Positions 7,913 through 15,208 of a stretch of 39,376 bases of DNA are shown in pieces. Under the pieces are notes generated by a model. That model had not been told where the DNA came from. It searched no databases and saw nothing but the letters and a program-made list of their open reading frames with translations. Position 1 is the stretch's first letter. Each line of letters opens with the position of its first letter. The translations under genes were made by a program, and so were the position numbers. The DNA is from an uncultured Bilophila sp. (GTDB lineage Bacteria > Desulfobacterota > Desulfovibrionia > Desulfovibrionales > Desulfovibrionaceae): the NCBI GenBank assembly GCA_902373525.1, contig CABKMN010000018.1, positions 1 through 39,376 of the forward strand, read 5' to 3'.

Positions 7913-8794
7913 TCAGCGTTTCCGGGGTGCGTTGGCATGTTCGAGAACGCGGCTCCAGACGTCGGCAAGCGTTTTTGCGAGCGGCGAATCCGTCTCGGTG
8001 AGCGCCTTGCGCCGGATCATGGAGCCGGTCACCGCCGGATCAAAGGGCAACTGCCCCACGACGGTGTAGTTGCGGGTACGGGCCAGTTCGGTGATGGCCT
8101 CCACTTCCCGCGCGTTGAGGTCGGCCTTGTTGATGAGCACGGCCACGGGGATGCGGAAGTGGTCGCACAGGGCCGCAACGCGTTCGAAGTCGTGGCGTCC
8201 CGACGGGGTGGGCTCCACGACCGCCACGGCAAGGTGTGCGCCGGACAGCGAACTGATGACCGGGCAGCCCACGCCCGGCGAACCGTCGCAGAGCACGAGG
8301 TCCAGCCCCCGTTCCTTGGCGAGTTCGCGGGCCCGCTGTTTGAGCAGGGTCACGAGGCGGCCCGAGTTTTCCTGTCCGGGATAGAGCTGCGCGTGGACGA
8401 GCGGCCCGAAACGGGTGTCGCTGACGTACCACTCGCCGCATTCCTTTTCCGGGAAGGCGATGGCCTTGGCGGGACAGAGGGCCACGCAGACCCCGCAGCC
8501 TTCACAGCGCAGGGGATCGATGCGGTAGACGTCCCCGTCCTTTTCCACCGCGTCGAAACGGCAGTGCGTGAAGCACACGCCGCAGCGGCGGCAGGCGTCG
8601 CGGTCGATGACCGCTTCGTTGCCGGAAACGAAGGCTTCTTTGGCGCGGACCTGCGGATCAAGCAGGATGTGCAGGTCCGGGGCGTCCACGTCGAGGTCGC
8701 AGACCACCTTGTTTTGGGCCAGATGGGCGAAGGAGGCGGTAACGGAGGTCTTGCCCGTGCCGCCCTTGCCGCTGATGACGACGATCTCACGCAT
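7913..8794 (-). CDS. MinD/ParA-family ATPase with inserted 2x[4Fe-4S] ferredoxin domain
   Basis: Deviant-Walker ATPase, 293 aa. It opens with MREIVVISGKGGTGKTSV (Walker A GKGGTGKT), followed by DLDVDAPDLH. A ferredoxin insert at about residues 68-120 carries two CxxCxxCxxxC motifs (CRRCGVCFTHC and CEGCGVCVALC). The core resumes with LCDGSPGVGCPV and VEPTPSGRHDFER. This class is found beside orange-protein and NifX-like genes in sulfate reducers and methanogens and is thought to act in Fe-S or mixed-metal cluster handling; the exact reaction is unknown. ATG 8794 has AAGGAG six bases upstream. It overlaps the end of the preceding paralogue by eight bases, so the two are probably translated together. 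Confidence 0.92.
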   Translation of the reverse strand: MREIVVISGKGGTGKTSVTASFAHLAQNKVVCDLDVDAPDLHILLDPQVRAKEAFVSGNEAVIDRDACRRCGVCFTHCRFDAVEKDGDVYRIDPLRCEGCGVCVALCPAKAIAFPEKECGEWYVSDTRFGPLVHAQLYPGQENSGRLVTLLKQRARELAKERGLDLVLCDGSPGVGCPVISSLSGAHLAVAVVEPTPSGRHDFERVAALCDHFRIPVAVLINKADLNAREVEAITELARTRNYTVVGQLPFDPAVTGSMIRRKALTETDSPLAKTLADVWSRVLEHANAPRKR

Positions 8795-9674
8795 GTCCGG
8801 CTCCTTCCGCGAAGGCCTGCACCGCCGCGCGCAGGGTTTCGAACCGCGCCCGCCACTCCGGCGACGCGGAGGCGATGAGGTGCCCCTTGGCGTAGTGTTC
8901 GGCGGCGGCGCGATCAAAGGGCAGTTCGCCCAGCAGGGGCAGGCCGTTTTCCGCGCAATAGGCGCGCAGGCGTTCGTCGCCCTCGGCGTTGTCCGGCATG
9001 GCCGCGCGGTTCATCACCACGGCGACCGGCTTGCCGAGCTGCCGGAAGGCCTGATGCGCCAGCCGGAAGTCGTGGAAGCCGAAGGGCGTGGGCTCGGCCA
9101 CCAGCAGAACGGCGTCGGCGTCCAGTCCCACGGTCATGGCGGGGCAACTCACGCCCGGAGGGGAGTCGATGAGCGCGTCGCCGGGAATGTCTGCGAGCAT
9201 GGCGTCGAGCCGCTTCCGCAGGGCGCGCAGGAGCGGCGGGGTCATGGCCTCGCCGATGCGCGAACGCCCCATGAGGAAGCGCCCGCGGCCCTCCAGCACC
9301 GTGCCCGCGTCCAGCACGCCGAGTTCGCGGCTGCCGGGCGTGAGCGCCTGCGTCGGGCAGACGGCGAAACAGCCGCCGCAGCCGTGGCACATGTCGGGGA
9401 ACAGGGTCAGGCGGGAAGCGAACTGGGCGATGGCCTTGTACCGGCAGATGGCGCGGCAGGCTCCGCACAGCGTGCAGCGTTCGGGATCGAGGACGGGCAC
9501 TTCCAGCCCCACGGTTTCCGAACGTTCCACGGCGGGCGGGAGGAACAGGTGGAGGTTCGGGGCCTCCACATCCGCGTCCACAGCGATGAAGGGACGGTCC
9601 CAGACCGAGGCGAGCGAGGCGGTGACGGTGGTCTTGCCCGCGCCGCCCTTGCCGCTGGCGATGGCGATACGCAT
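8787..9674 (-). CDS. MinD/ParA-family ATPase with inserted 2x[4Fe-4S] ferredoxin domain (paralogue)
   Basis: Paralogue of the adjacent ATPase, 295 aa. It has Walker A GKGGAGKTTV near the N-terminus, then VDADVEAPNLHLFL. Its ferredoxin motifs are CTLCGACRAIC and CHGCGGCFAVC. Core segments LIDSPPGVSCPAMT and VAEPTPFGFHDFRL follow. Two unequal copies suggest a heterodimer, as proposed for the MinD-type pair of orange-protein loci. ATG 9674 is chosen because the protein then starts at MRIAIASGKGG; an in-frame ATG at 9704 would overlap the upstream gene. The gap to the upstream stop is seven bases and the Shine-Dalgarno sequence is weak, which fits translational coupling. Confidence 0.92.
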   Translation of the reverse strand: MRIAIASGKGGAGKTTVTASLASVWDRPFIAVDADVEAPNLHLFLPPAVERSETVGLEVPVLDPERCTLCGACRAICRYKAIAQFASRLTLFPDMCHGCGGCFAVCPTQALTPGSRELGVLDAGTVLEGRGRFLMGRSRIGEAMTPPLLRALRKRLDAMLADIPGDALIDSPPGVSCPAMTVGLDADAVLLVAEPTPFGFHDFRLAHQAFRQLGKPVAVVMNRAAMPDNAEGDERLRAYCAENGLPLLGELPFDRAAAEHYAKGHLIASASPEWRARFETLRAAVQAFAEGAGHA

Positions 9675-9681
9675 GGCGGGC

Positions 9682-10368
9682 CTACTTGTTGGGCGCGTCC
9701 GCAAAGGGCGCGTCCCCCTTCTTGAACTTTTCCACGGCCTCGCGCACGGTCATGCCGTCAAGGTCCTGACAGACCTTGATCCCGGCGGCCTGAAGCGCTT
9801 CAAAGGCCTTGGGGCCCACATAGCCGCTGAGGACCGCCTCGACGCCCGCGCCCGCCATGCGCTCGGCGGTTTCGATGCCCGCGCCCTGCGCCATCGTCTG
9901 GGACGCGCCGTTGTCGAGGTAGGTGGTTTCCATCGTTTCGGGGTTGACGATCACGAACCCGCCCGCGCGTCCGAAGCGCGGATCAACCATATCATCAAGC
10001 GAAGGGCCTTCGCTGGAAACGGCGATTTTCTGCATGTGAAACTCCTTTTGAGGCGTTTCCGCCTCGGATTGGGGCGGCAGGACCGCATAGGTCCCGCCCT
10101 CAATGCACAACGCCCGTCCGTTGACGAGCGCGTCGGCCACGGCGCGCCGGGCCTCGCCCAGCGTGCGGCCGAAGGTGTGGCGTGAGACGCGCATCCGTTC
10201 GGCTCCCTCGCCCGTGGTGAGCCCCTCCAGATCGGCGAGGCGCAGGGCTTCGAGGCCCTCCACGGTCAGTACGGCCTGAGTGAGTTCGGTCATGGGTATC
10301 CCGCGCGGCTTGAAATACGTCACGCAGGGCTTCCGTTCGACGTAGCGGCAGTTTCGTGGCCTTGGCAT
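9682..10368 (-). CDS. DUF134 DNA-binding domain fused to NifX-type domain
   Basis: The 228-aa product has two parts. Residues 1 to about 95 are a DUF134 (UPF0251) predicted DNA-binding domain: MPRPRNCRYV, LTVEGLEALRLADLEGL, then the helix-turn-helix-like ERMRVSRHTFGRTLGEAR. From about 112 comes a NifX-type domain (KIAVSSEGPSLDDMVDPRFG, and VLSGYVGPKAFEAL). It probably represses or senses for its own operon, with the NifX half as a possible metal-cluster sensor; this is inference. ATG 10368 has GGAGA upstream. It is the first gene of the operon, just downstream of a good promoter. An internal ATG with a strong Shine-Dalgarno at 10035 could give the NifX half alone. Confidence 0.88.
   Translation of the reverse strand: MPRPRNCRYVERKPCVTYFKPRGIPMTELTQAVLTVEGLEALRLADLEGLTTGEGAERMRVSRHTFGRTLGEARRAVADALVNGRALCIEGGTYAVLPPQSEAETPQKEFHMQKIAVSSEGPSLDDMVDPRFGRAGGFVIVNPETMETTYLDNGASQTMAQGAGIETAERMAGAGVEAVLSGYVGPKAFEALQAAGIKVCQDLDGMTVREAVEKFKKGDAPFADAPNK
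10033..10049 (-). promoter_or_regulatory. Internal ribosome binding site and ATG inside the DUF134-NifX gene
   Basis: The complement of 10042-10049 is AAAAGGAG, six bases before an in-frame ATG (complement of 10033-10035). Translation from here would give a 117-aa protein starting MQKIAVSSEGP, exactly the NifX-type domain. It is the strongest Shine-Dalgarno sequence in this gene. Confidence 0.55.
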
Positions 10369-10394
10369 CCGTTTCTCCGGGTATTGTTCAAATG

Positions 10395-10422
10395 AGCATA
10401 ACGCAGAAACGGAGCGTGTCAA
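10395..10422 (-). promoter_or_regulatory. Sigma70-type promoter of the DUF134-NifX/MinD operon
   Basis: On the minus strand TTGACA (complement of 10417-10422) is a perfect -35. It is followed after 16 bp by TATGCT (complement of 10395-10400, 4 of 6). Transcription would begin about 20 bases before the ATG at 10368, leaving a short leader. No -24/-12 sigma54 pattern was seen. Confidence 0.6.
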
Positions 10423-10529
10423 GGAAAAGCCTTCCGAAAAACCGGAAAGGAACGCCCCGCACCGGAAGCGGAGGCCGCGGACGGGCCGGAAAAAGCGGAA
10501 ATCCGGCGGCTTTTTCATGTCCGAACACC

Positions 10530-10558
10530 TTGGCAAGGCCGGAGCGTACTGCTACAAG
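10530..10558 (+). promoter_or_regulatory. Candidate promoter for the 159-aa unknown gene
   Basis: TTGGCA (10530-10535), 17 bp spacer, then TACAAG (10553-10558). The -35 matches 5 of 6 and the -10 matches 4 of 6. It lies 55 bp before the GTG start at 10614. Confidence 0.35.
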
Positions 10559-10613
10559 AACGGGTGTTCCGGTGCGAAAGGCCGGAGGTGAAGAAGCAAA
10601 TCGGGAGCAGCAA

Positions 10614-11093
10614 GTGGACATTATCACCATTCACGGGCGCGAACATGTCGTGGTCGTCAACGGCTTCGCCTTCGAGCTTGATCCGGCCATGTTTGATCCG
10701 GCCATCCGCAAGATCGAATGGGCGGCGGGGCAGGGCGTCATCTACTGGGAAGACGGTCGTGAGAACACGTTTTTCGGTGAGGACGGCTATCTGGTTCACA
10801 TCGCCCCACTGGTCCGGGCGTTCGGACAGGAACGAAAACGGGTCGAGGACAACGTGGTCATTCTGGACTCGGAACGCCGCCAGAAGACCTACGCCACCGC
10901 GAGACAGCGGGCCAATCTGCTGAACCAGATTCGTGAGGTCGAAGAGAAGATGACCCGCTCCACGCAGGCGATCCTCGCGGCCCAGCTTGCCGGGAAGGCT
11001 CCCGCAGCCGAGGATGTGTCGCATTTCCTGTCCCTCTACACCCATAAGCTGGAACTCAGGGCGCAGCTCGCCACGCTGGACTCGGAACTGTAG
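10614..11093 (+). CDS. Uncharacterised 159-aa protein with phage-tail-assembly-like N-terminus
   Basis: I do not recognise this protein with certainty. It starts at GTG 10614, with GGGAG six bases upstream, and reads MDIITIHGREHVVVVNG. The segment RKIEWAAGQGVIYWEDGREN (about residues 34-53) follows the pattern 'I-W-G-x-I-x-Y-D-G-R' seen in small tail-region proteins of Mu-like phages; this is a loose resemblance. The second half (about 75-159) is charged and helical, with likely coiled coil around LLNQIREVEEKM. It is a lone plus-strand gene between two minus-strand units, has its own promoter candidate, and is followed by an intrinsic terminator. The upstream open frame to 10356 is not supported as coding. 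Confidence 0.7.
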   Translation: MDIITIHGREHVVVVNGFAFELDPAMFDPAIRKIEWAAGQGVIYWEDGRENTFFGEDGYLVHIAPLVRAFGQERKRVEDNVVILDSERRQKTYATARQRANLLNQIREVEEKMTRSTQAILAAQLAGKAPAAEDVSHFLSLYTHKLELRAQLATLDSEL

Positions 11094-11134
11094 TCGCGTT
11101 CCGGTGGAGCGCGCCGCCTTCATCACGCCGTCAG

Positions 11135-11171
11135 ACGCCGTCCGCACCCGCAGAGGTACGGACGGCGTTTT
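11135..11171 (+). terminator. Intrinsic terminator after the 159-aa gene
   Basis: ACGCCGTCCG (11135-11144) pairs perfectly with CGGACGGCGT (11159-11168) across a 14-base loop, followed by TTTT at 11168-11171. It lies 41 bases after the stop codon. Confidence 0.75.
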
Positions 11172-11184
11172 GCGTGGGCGGGCG

Positions 11185-11700
11185 TCAGCGGCGGTTCCAC
11201 GGCATGCGCGCCAGCAGGACGCCGAGCCCGCAGAAGCCGGTGAGACCGGCGAAGACGAGTCCGCCGCCGACGAAGGCGGACAGCCCGAGGGCGGGAGCCC
11301 AGAAGGAGCCGACGATGGTGCCGAGAAGCACCAGCGAGCCCGCCGCGATCTGTATCTGCCGGAACAGGGGGATGGCGGACGAGCCTCGCTCGACGGGCAG
11401 GCCCGCCTTTTCCCACGCGAGGATGCCGCCGTCGAGCTTGTAGGCGTCCACGCCGCCCGCGAGCTTGCCGAGCAGGTCCTCGGCCTTGGCGGTGCGGTTT
11501 CCGGAACGGCAGAAGAAGACGATGGGCTTGTCCGGGGCGTCCGCGTCCTTCAGCGGATGGCGTGCGATGATCGAAAGGGGGATCAGATGCGAGCCGGGAA
11601 TGTCGATTTCGGCGTATTCGTCGGTTTCGCGGATGTCGATGAGCCGGACCGCGCCCTGCATGAAGCGGTCGAAGGCGTCCTGAGGCGAAAGGGTCTGCAT
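11185..11700 (-). CDS. YgaP-like membrane-anchored rhodanese
   Basis: Sulfurtransferase of the inner-membrane YgaP type, 171 aa. Residues 1-102 form a rhodanese domain with LIDIRETDEYAEIDIPGS. The active-site loop is CRSGNRT with catalytic Cys64, and LDGGILAWEKAGLPV closes the domain. Two membrane segments follow (about 117-133 and 138-162), corresponding to the DUF2892 part, ending MPWNRR. ATG 11700 has AAGGAG eight bases upstream. It probably moves persulfide sulfur at the membrane; the acceptor is unknown. It is convergent with the 159-aa gene and divergent from the transporter. Confidence 0.9.
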   Translation of the reverse strand: MQTLSPQDAFDRFMQGAVRLIDIRETDEYAEIDIPGSHLIPLSIIARHPLKDADAPDKPIVFFCRSGNRTAKAEDLLGKLAGGVDAYKLDGGILAWEKAGLPVERGSSAIPLFRQIQIAAGSLVLLGTIVGSFWAPALGLSAFVGGGLVFAGLTGFCGLGVLLARMPWNRR

Positions 11701-12043
11701 GGGAAACACTCCTTGCGTGTCTGCGGGAGACGGTTGGTTCGGTTCCGCCCTGCGCCGAGGCGGTTTCCTTCCGTTACCATAGAAAAGGGTGGAAGCGTAC
11801 GGTGTGAGAAGCGGGTTTTCGCGGCGCGGAGGCATCCCCCGCCGGAATCCGGCTTGGCCGGGCACGCCGTTTTTGCGGAAACGGTGCGCCGTCCGGGAGC
11901 GTTTTTCCCCAAGAACCGAAAAAAAGCCGAAAATCATCCGATTCTTGCCTCAATGCGGCCCGCGTGCTATCTGTACGGCCTCAAATCCGCGCACCGGGCG
12001 ACGCCGTCGGGACGCTGCGGACTCTTCAAAACCGGAGCAGAAC
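11701..12043. other. Intergenic region between divergent rhodanese and transporter genes
   Basis: No gene seen. It must hold promoters for both flanking genes. A weak plus-strand candidate is TTGCCT (11945-11950), 17 bp, TATCTG (11968-11973). Nothing else stands out. Confidence 0.4.
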
Positions 12044-13396
12044 ATGGCGGATTCCTCTCGCGATCTTTTTGCATCCCGTCTCGGCATGCTGGCGGCGACG
12101 CTCGGCTCGTCGGTCGGGCTGGGCAACATCTGGAAATTCCCCGCATTGACGGGCGAGCACGGGGGCGCGTCCTTCCTGCTCGTGTATATCCTTTCCACGC
12201 TGGTGGTGGGGCTGCCGCTCATGATAGCGGAACTGCTCATCGGGCGCTCGACGCGCTCCAACGCCTACCGGGCCTTCAGGTCGCTGACCCCGAAACGCTT
12301 CTGGTGGGTCACCGGCGGCCTCGGCATCGCGGGCGCGATCACCATCCTGAGTTTTTATTCCGACGTGGCGGGCTGGGTCTTCGCCTACATCCCCAAGGCC
12401 ATCATGGGGAGCGTGAACACGCAGGACCCCGCCGTGGCGAAGGAGGCCTTCAAGTCGCTGCTCGGAAGCCCGTGGCAGTCGCTGTTCTGGCAGTGGATCG
12501 TGCTCGGGGTGACCGGGTCCGTGATCCTGCGGGGCGCTTCCGGGGGCATCGAAAAGGCCACCCGCATCCTGATCCCCCTGCTGTTCGTGCTGCTGCTCGT
12601 GGTCTGCGCGCGGAGCCTGACCCTGCCCAATGCGATGGAAGGGTTGCGCTTCCTGTTCATGCCCGATTTCTCGCGCATCGACGGTTCGGTCATCCTTATG
12701 GCTATGGGGCTGGCCTTCTTCAAGATGTCCATCGGGTTCGGCTGCATGATCACCTACGGCAGCTATTTCCGGGCCGACACGCACGTGCCGTTCCTCGCCA
12801 CCCGCGTGATGCTCTGCGACCTGCTGGTTTCCATTCTGGCGGGCATCGCGGTGTTCCCGGCGGTGTTCAGTTTCGGGTTCGAACCCACGGCGGGCACCAG
12901 CCTCCTGTTCCTGACCATTCCGGCGGTGTTCGCCTCCATGCCCGGCGGTCAGTTGTTCACCACGCTGTTTTTCGTCCTGTCGGCGGTGGCGTCGATGGGG
13001 GCCATGCTGTCCCTGCTTGAAGTCCCGGTGGCGTGGCTTTCCGAGACGTTCCACATTTCCCGTCCCCGCGCGACCGTGCTCATGACCCTCGCGCTGATCC
13101 TGCTCGGCGCGCCCGCGACCCTGTCCACCAGCGTACTTTCCGACGCCACGGTGTTCGGGCTGTCGCTGTTCGACATGTACGATTTCCTGTCCTCAAACCT
13201 GATGCTGCCGCTGGACGGCCTGCTCCTCAGCCTGTTCGTGGGCTACGTCTGGAACCGCAAGGACGCGCTGGACGCCCTGACCAACGGCGGCGCCCTGAAC
13301 AACCTCACCTTCGCCAAGACGCTGCTGTTCCTCTGCCGGTACGTCACGCCCATCCTCATCGTCATCATTCTGCTGAACGGCCTGAAGGTGTTCTAG
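12044..13396 (+). CDS. Na+-dependent neurotransmitter/sodium symporter family (NSS/SNF) transporter
   Basis: Membrane transporter of the LeuT fold, 450 aa, predicted to import an amino acid or amine with Na+. The first membrane helix carries SSVGLGNIWKFP, the family GNxWRFP signature that lines the Na+/substrate site. The sixth-helix region reads GLAFFKMSIGFGCMITYGSYF. About eleven to twelve hydrophobic segments are seen, ending VIILLNGLKVF. ATG 12044 has GGAG six bases upstream; the frame is open to 11789, but that stretch is not hydrophobic or family-like. The substrate cannot be told from sequence. A terminator follows at 13406. Confidence 0.92.
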   Translation: MADSSRDLFASRLGMLAATLGSSVGLGNIWKFPALTGEHGGASFLLVYILSTLVVGLPLMIAELLIGRSTRSNAYRAFRSLTPKRFWWVTGGLGIAGAITILSFYSDVAGWVFAYIPKAIMGSVNTQDPAVAKEAFKSLLGSPWQSLFWQWIVLGVTGSVILRGASGGIEKATRILIPLLFVLLLVVCARSLTLPNAMEGLRFLFMPDFSRIDGSVILMAMGLAFFKMSIGFGCMITYGSYFRADTHVPFLATRVMLCDLLVSILAGIAVFPAVFSFGFEPTAGTSLLFLTIPAVFASMPGGQLFTTLFFVLSAVASMGAMLSLLEVPVAWLSETFHISRPRATVLMTLALILLGAPATLSTSVLSDATVFGLSLFDMYDFLSSNLMLPLDGLLLSLFVGYVWNRKDALDALTNGGALNNLTFAKTLLFLCRYVTPILIVIILLNGLKVF

Positions 13397-13405
13397 CCGA
13401 CCGCC

Positions 13406-13427
13406 GGTCCCTTTTCGGGCCTTTTTT
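13406..13427 (+). terminator. Intrinsic terminator after the NSS transporter
   Basis: GGTCC (13406-13410) pairs with GGGCC (13417-13421) including one G-T pair, followed by six Ts (13422-13427), ten bases after the stop codon. The rest of the gap to 13702 holds one GC hairpin (13475-13482 with 13492-13499) and no gene. Confidence 0.65.
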
Positions 13428-13702
13428 GTCCAGTCATTTTGCGGCGCGCCGGTTGCGCCCGCCCGTTCCCGGAAGGCCGGGGGAAATCTTTCCCCGGCCC
13501 CCGGAACCGTTCTTCATGGCCGTGTTGAAGGCTCTGACGGAACCGCTTGTCGTCTCCAATCCTTCTTTACGATACTTGAACGCGCATGCCATACGACGCC
13601 GGACCTTGCCGAAGCGTTTCTGGCGGCTTTCCGGCCTCTGCCGCCTCAACCGTTTTCTTCGATGCGGCCTTTTTCATTCGCAAACCTTCAGGAGGCACCG
13701 TC

Positions 13703-14230
13703 ATGAAATGCTTGTTGTGCGACATCAACGCCTCCATGCGTGAGGCATGGAAACGGGAACTCGTCCGCCGCCCCGAACTTGCGGCGACGTGCGAAATCCT
13801 TTCCGGCGACATTACGGGCCTGAACGCGGATGCGGTGGTGTCGCCCGCCAATTCGTTCGGGTTCATGCGCGGCGGGGTGGACGGCGTGTATACGCGCGTG
13901 TTCGGGAGCGGGGTGGAGGCGGGCTTGCAGGCGATCATCCGCACGCTGCCGTCGGGCGAGCTGTCGGTCGGGGAGGCGCTGGTGGTGCCCACCGGGCACG
14001 GGCGCATCCCGTGGCTGATCTCCGCGCCCACCATGCGGACGCCGTCCCGGCTGCGCGACGGTTCTCCGGTGCTGCTGGCCACCCGGGCCGCCTGCCGTGC
14101 GGCGCGCGAACGTGGGGTTGCGTCCGTGGCCTTTCCGGGCATGGGTACGGGAACCGGACGCCTGCCGTTCGACGAGGCGGCGCGGGCGATGTTCGACGGC
14201 CTTGCGGAGGCGTTTTCCGAGAAGGGCTGA
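13703..14230 (+). CDS. Macro-domain (ADP-ribose-binding) protein
   Basis: Single macro domain, 175 aa. Macro domains bind ADP-ribose or its derivatives, and many remove ADP-ribose from proteins or process ADP-ribose-1''-phosphate. Visible signatures are ILSGDITGLNADAVVSPANS (the GDIT and PAN motifs), the glycine-rich MRGGVDGVYTRVFG, and AFPGMGTGTGRLPFDEAARAM near the C-terminus. ATG 13703 follows AGGAGG at 13690-13695. No ADP-ribosyltransferase is seen nearby, so its target is unknown. It stands alone between the NSS transporter terminator and the flavoprotein gene. Confidence 0.88.
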   Translation: MKCLLCDINASMREAWKRELVRRPELAATCEILSGDITGLNADAVVSPANSFGFMRGGVDGVYTRVFGSGVEAGLQAIIRTLPSGELSVGEALVVPTGHGRIPWLISAPTMRTPSRLRDGSPVLLATRAACRAARERGVASVAFPGMGTGTGRLPFDEAARAMFDGLAEAFSEKG

Positions 14231-14323
14231 GAAAGGTTTGCGGGCAGTTGCCTTTTTCCGCTCCGTAGCCTAGCGTAATGCGATACCTGACGAATCGTCT
14301 GCATCCCAGCAAAGGAGCGTCCT

Positions 14324-14896
14324 ATGGGAAAGAACATCCTGTGCATTCAGAGCAGTCCGCGCCGGAACAGCAATTCCAGCCTGTTGGCCGAAGCCGTGCT
14401 GGAAGGCGCGGAAGAGAACGGCGGCAAGGCCGACGTCATCCGGCTTGTGGAGCGGAACATCAACGGCTGCCACGGCTGTTTCGCCTGCGCGCGGAGCGAC
14501 AAGGGCTGCGTGCAGCGCGACGGCATGACGGACCTCTACCCGCTGATCGTCGCCGCCGATGCGCTGGTGCTGGCGACGCCCATCTACTATTTCAACATGT
14601 CGGGCCAGCTCAAGACCTTCATCGACCGCTGCATCGCCGTAGACCTCGGCGGCAAGGACGGCGGCAGGCGGGGACTGTCCGGCAAGAAGCTCGCCGTGAC
14701 GCTGGCCTATGAGGACGAAGACCCCTTCGCTTCCGGCTGCGTCAACGCGCTCCGCTGTTTTCAGGACATCTGCCGCTACACCGGCATGGAGCTGAAAGGG
14801 CAGGTCTACGGAACGGCCCTCGAACCCGGTGCGATCCTCGCCAACAGGCAGCTCCTCGAAGAAGCCCGCGAACTGGGGCGCAAGCTGCTGTCCTGA
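14324..14896 (+). CDS. NAD(P)H-dependent FMN reductase / iron-sulfur flavoprotein-like
   Basis: Flavodoxin-fold oxidoreductase of 190 aa. The N-terminal flavin loop reads CIQSSPRRNSNSSLLAEAV. A cysteine cluster CHGCFACARSDKGC (Cys49, 52, 55, 62; C-x2-C-x2-C-x6-C) follows, then RDGMTDLY. TPIYYFNMSGQLKTFIDR is the second flavin-binding segment. The cluster resembles the compact Fe-S motif of iron-sulfur flavoproteins, so an FMN plus [4Fe-4S] electron carrier or reductase is likely in an anaerobe; cluster binding is inference. ATG 14324 follows AAAGGAG. A strong terminator lies at 14965. Confidence 0.88.
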   Translation: MGKNILCIQSSPRRNSNSSLLAEAVLEGAEENGGKADVIRLVERNINGCHGCFACARSDKGCVQRDGMTDLYPLIVAADALVLATPIYYFNMSGQLKTFIDRCIAVDLGGKDGGRRGLSGKKLAVTLAYEDEDPFASGCVNALRCFQDICRYTGMELKGQVYGTALEPGAILANRQLLEEARELGRKLLS

Positions 14897-14964
14897 CCGT
14901 ATCCCGTTCTTCAAGCGGCCTTCCCGACTCCGGAAAGCTCCATCCCGTTTCCCGCAACGCGCGC

Positions 14965-15006
14965 GAAGGCCATTCCTCCCTCGGGAGAAACGGCCTTCCG
15001 TTTTTT
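14965..15006 (+). terminator. Intrinsic terminator after the flavoprotein gene
   Basis: GAAGGCC (14965-14971) pairs with GGCCTTC (14992-14998), with an inner TCCC/GGGA stem (14977-14986), followed by six Ts at 15001-15006. Confidence 0.75.
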
Positions 15007-15086
15007 GTCCATCCCGTCTTCCTCTCCACGCGCACACGACGCATTCCACCGCAACCTTTCTTTTTTTCTTCCCACAACGAAACGCG

Positions 15087-15208
15087 AATCCCCCATGCCC
15101 CGAACGGGTCACCATGAGGGATTCGATAAGGTCGAAAGTCTTTGAAAGGAGAGAGGTGGGGGGAGAGGGAACCGGTCTCCAGAACGGTTCCCTCTCCCCT
15201 CCCCAATG
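15087..15208 (-). repeat. 3'-end hairpin element, copy D (after hybrid kinase), with tail and second palindrome
   Basis: Positions 15155-15178 pair with 15181-15204 with three imperfect positions; in gene sense the loop is C(TGGA)G. The tail is GGGATTCGATAAGGTCGAA (15118-15136) followed by AGTCTTTG. The second palindrome is AATCCCCCATG (15087-15097) against CATGAGGGATT (15113-15123). The order and orientation relative to the gene are the same as in copy B. The gene-proximal flank (CATTGGGG) differs slightly from the other copies. Confidence 0.85.

Noticed and set aside
10369..10613. Upstream extension of the 159-aa gene to 10356
   Set aside because: The extension overlaps the promoter of the divergent operon and is low-complexity basic sequence; GTG 10614 has a proper Shine-Dalgarno.
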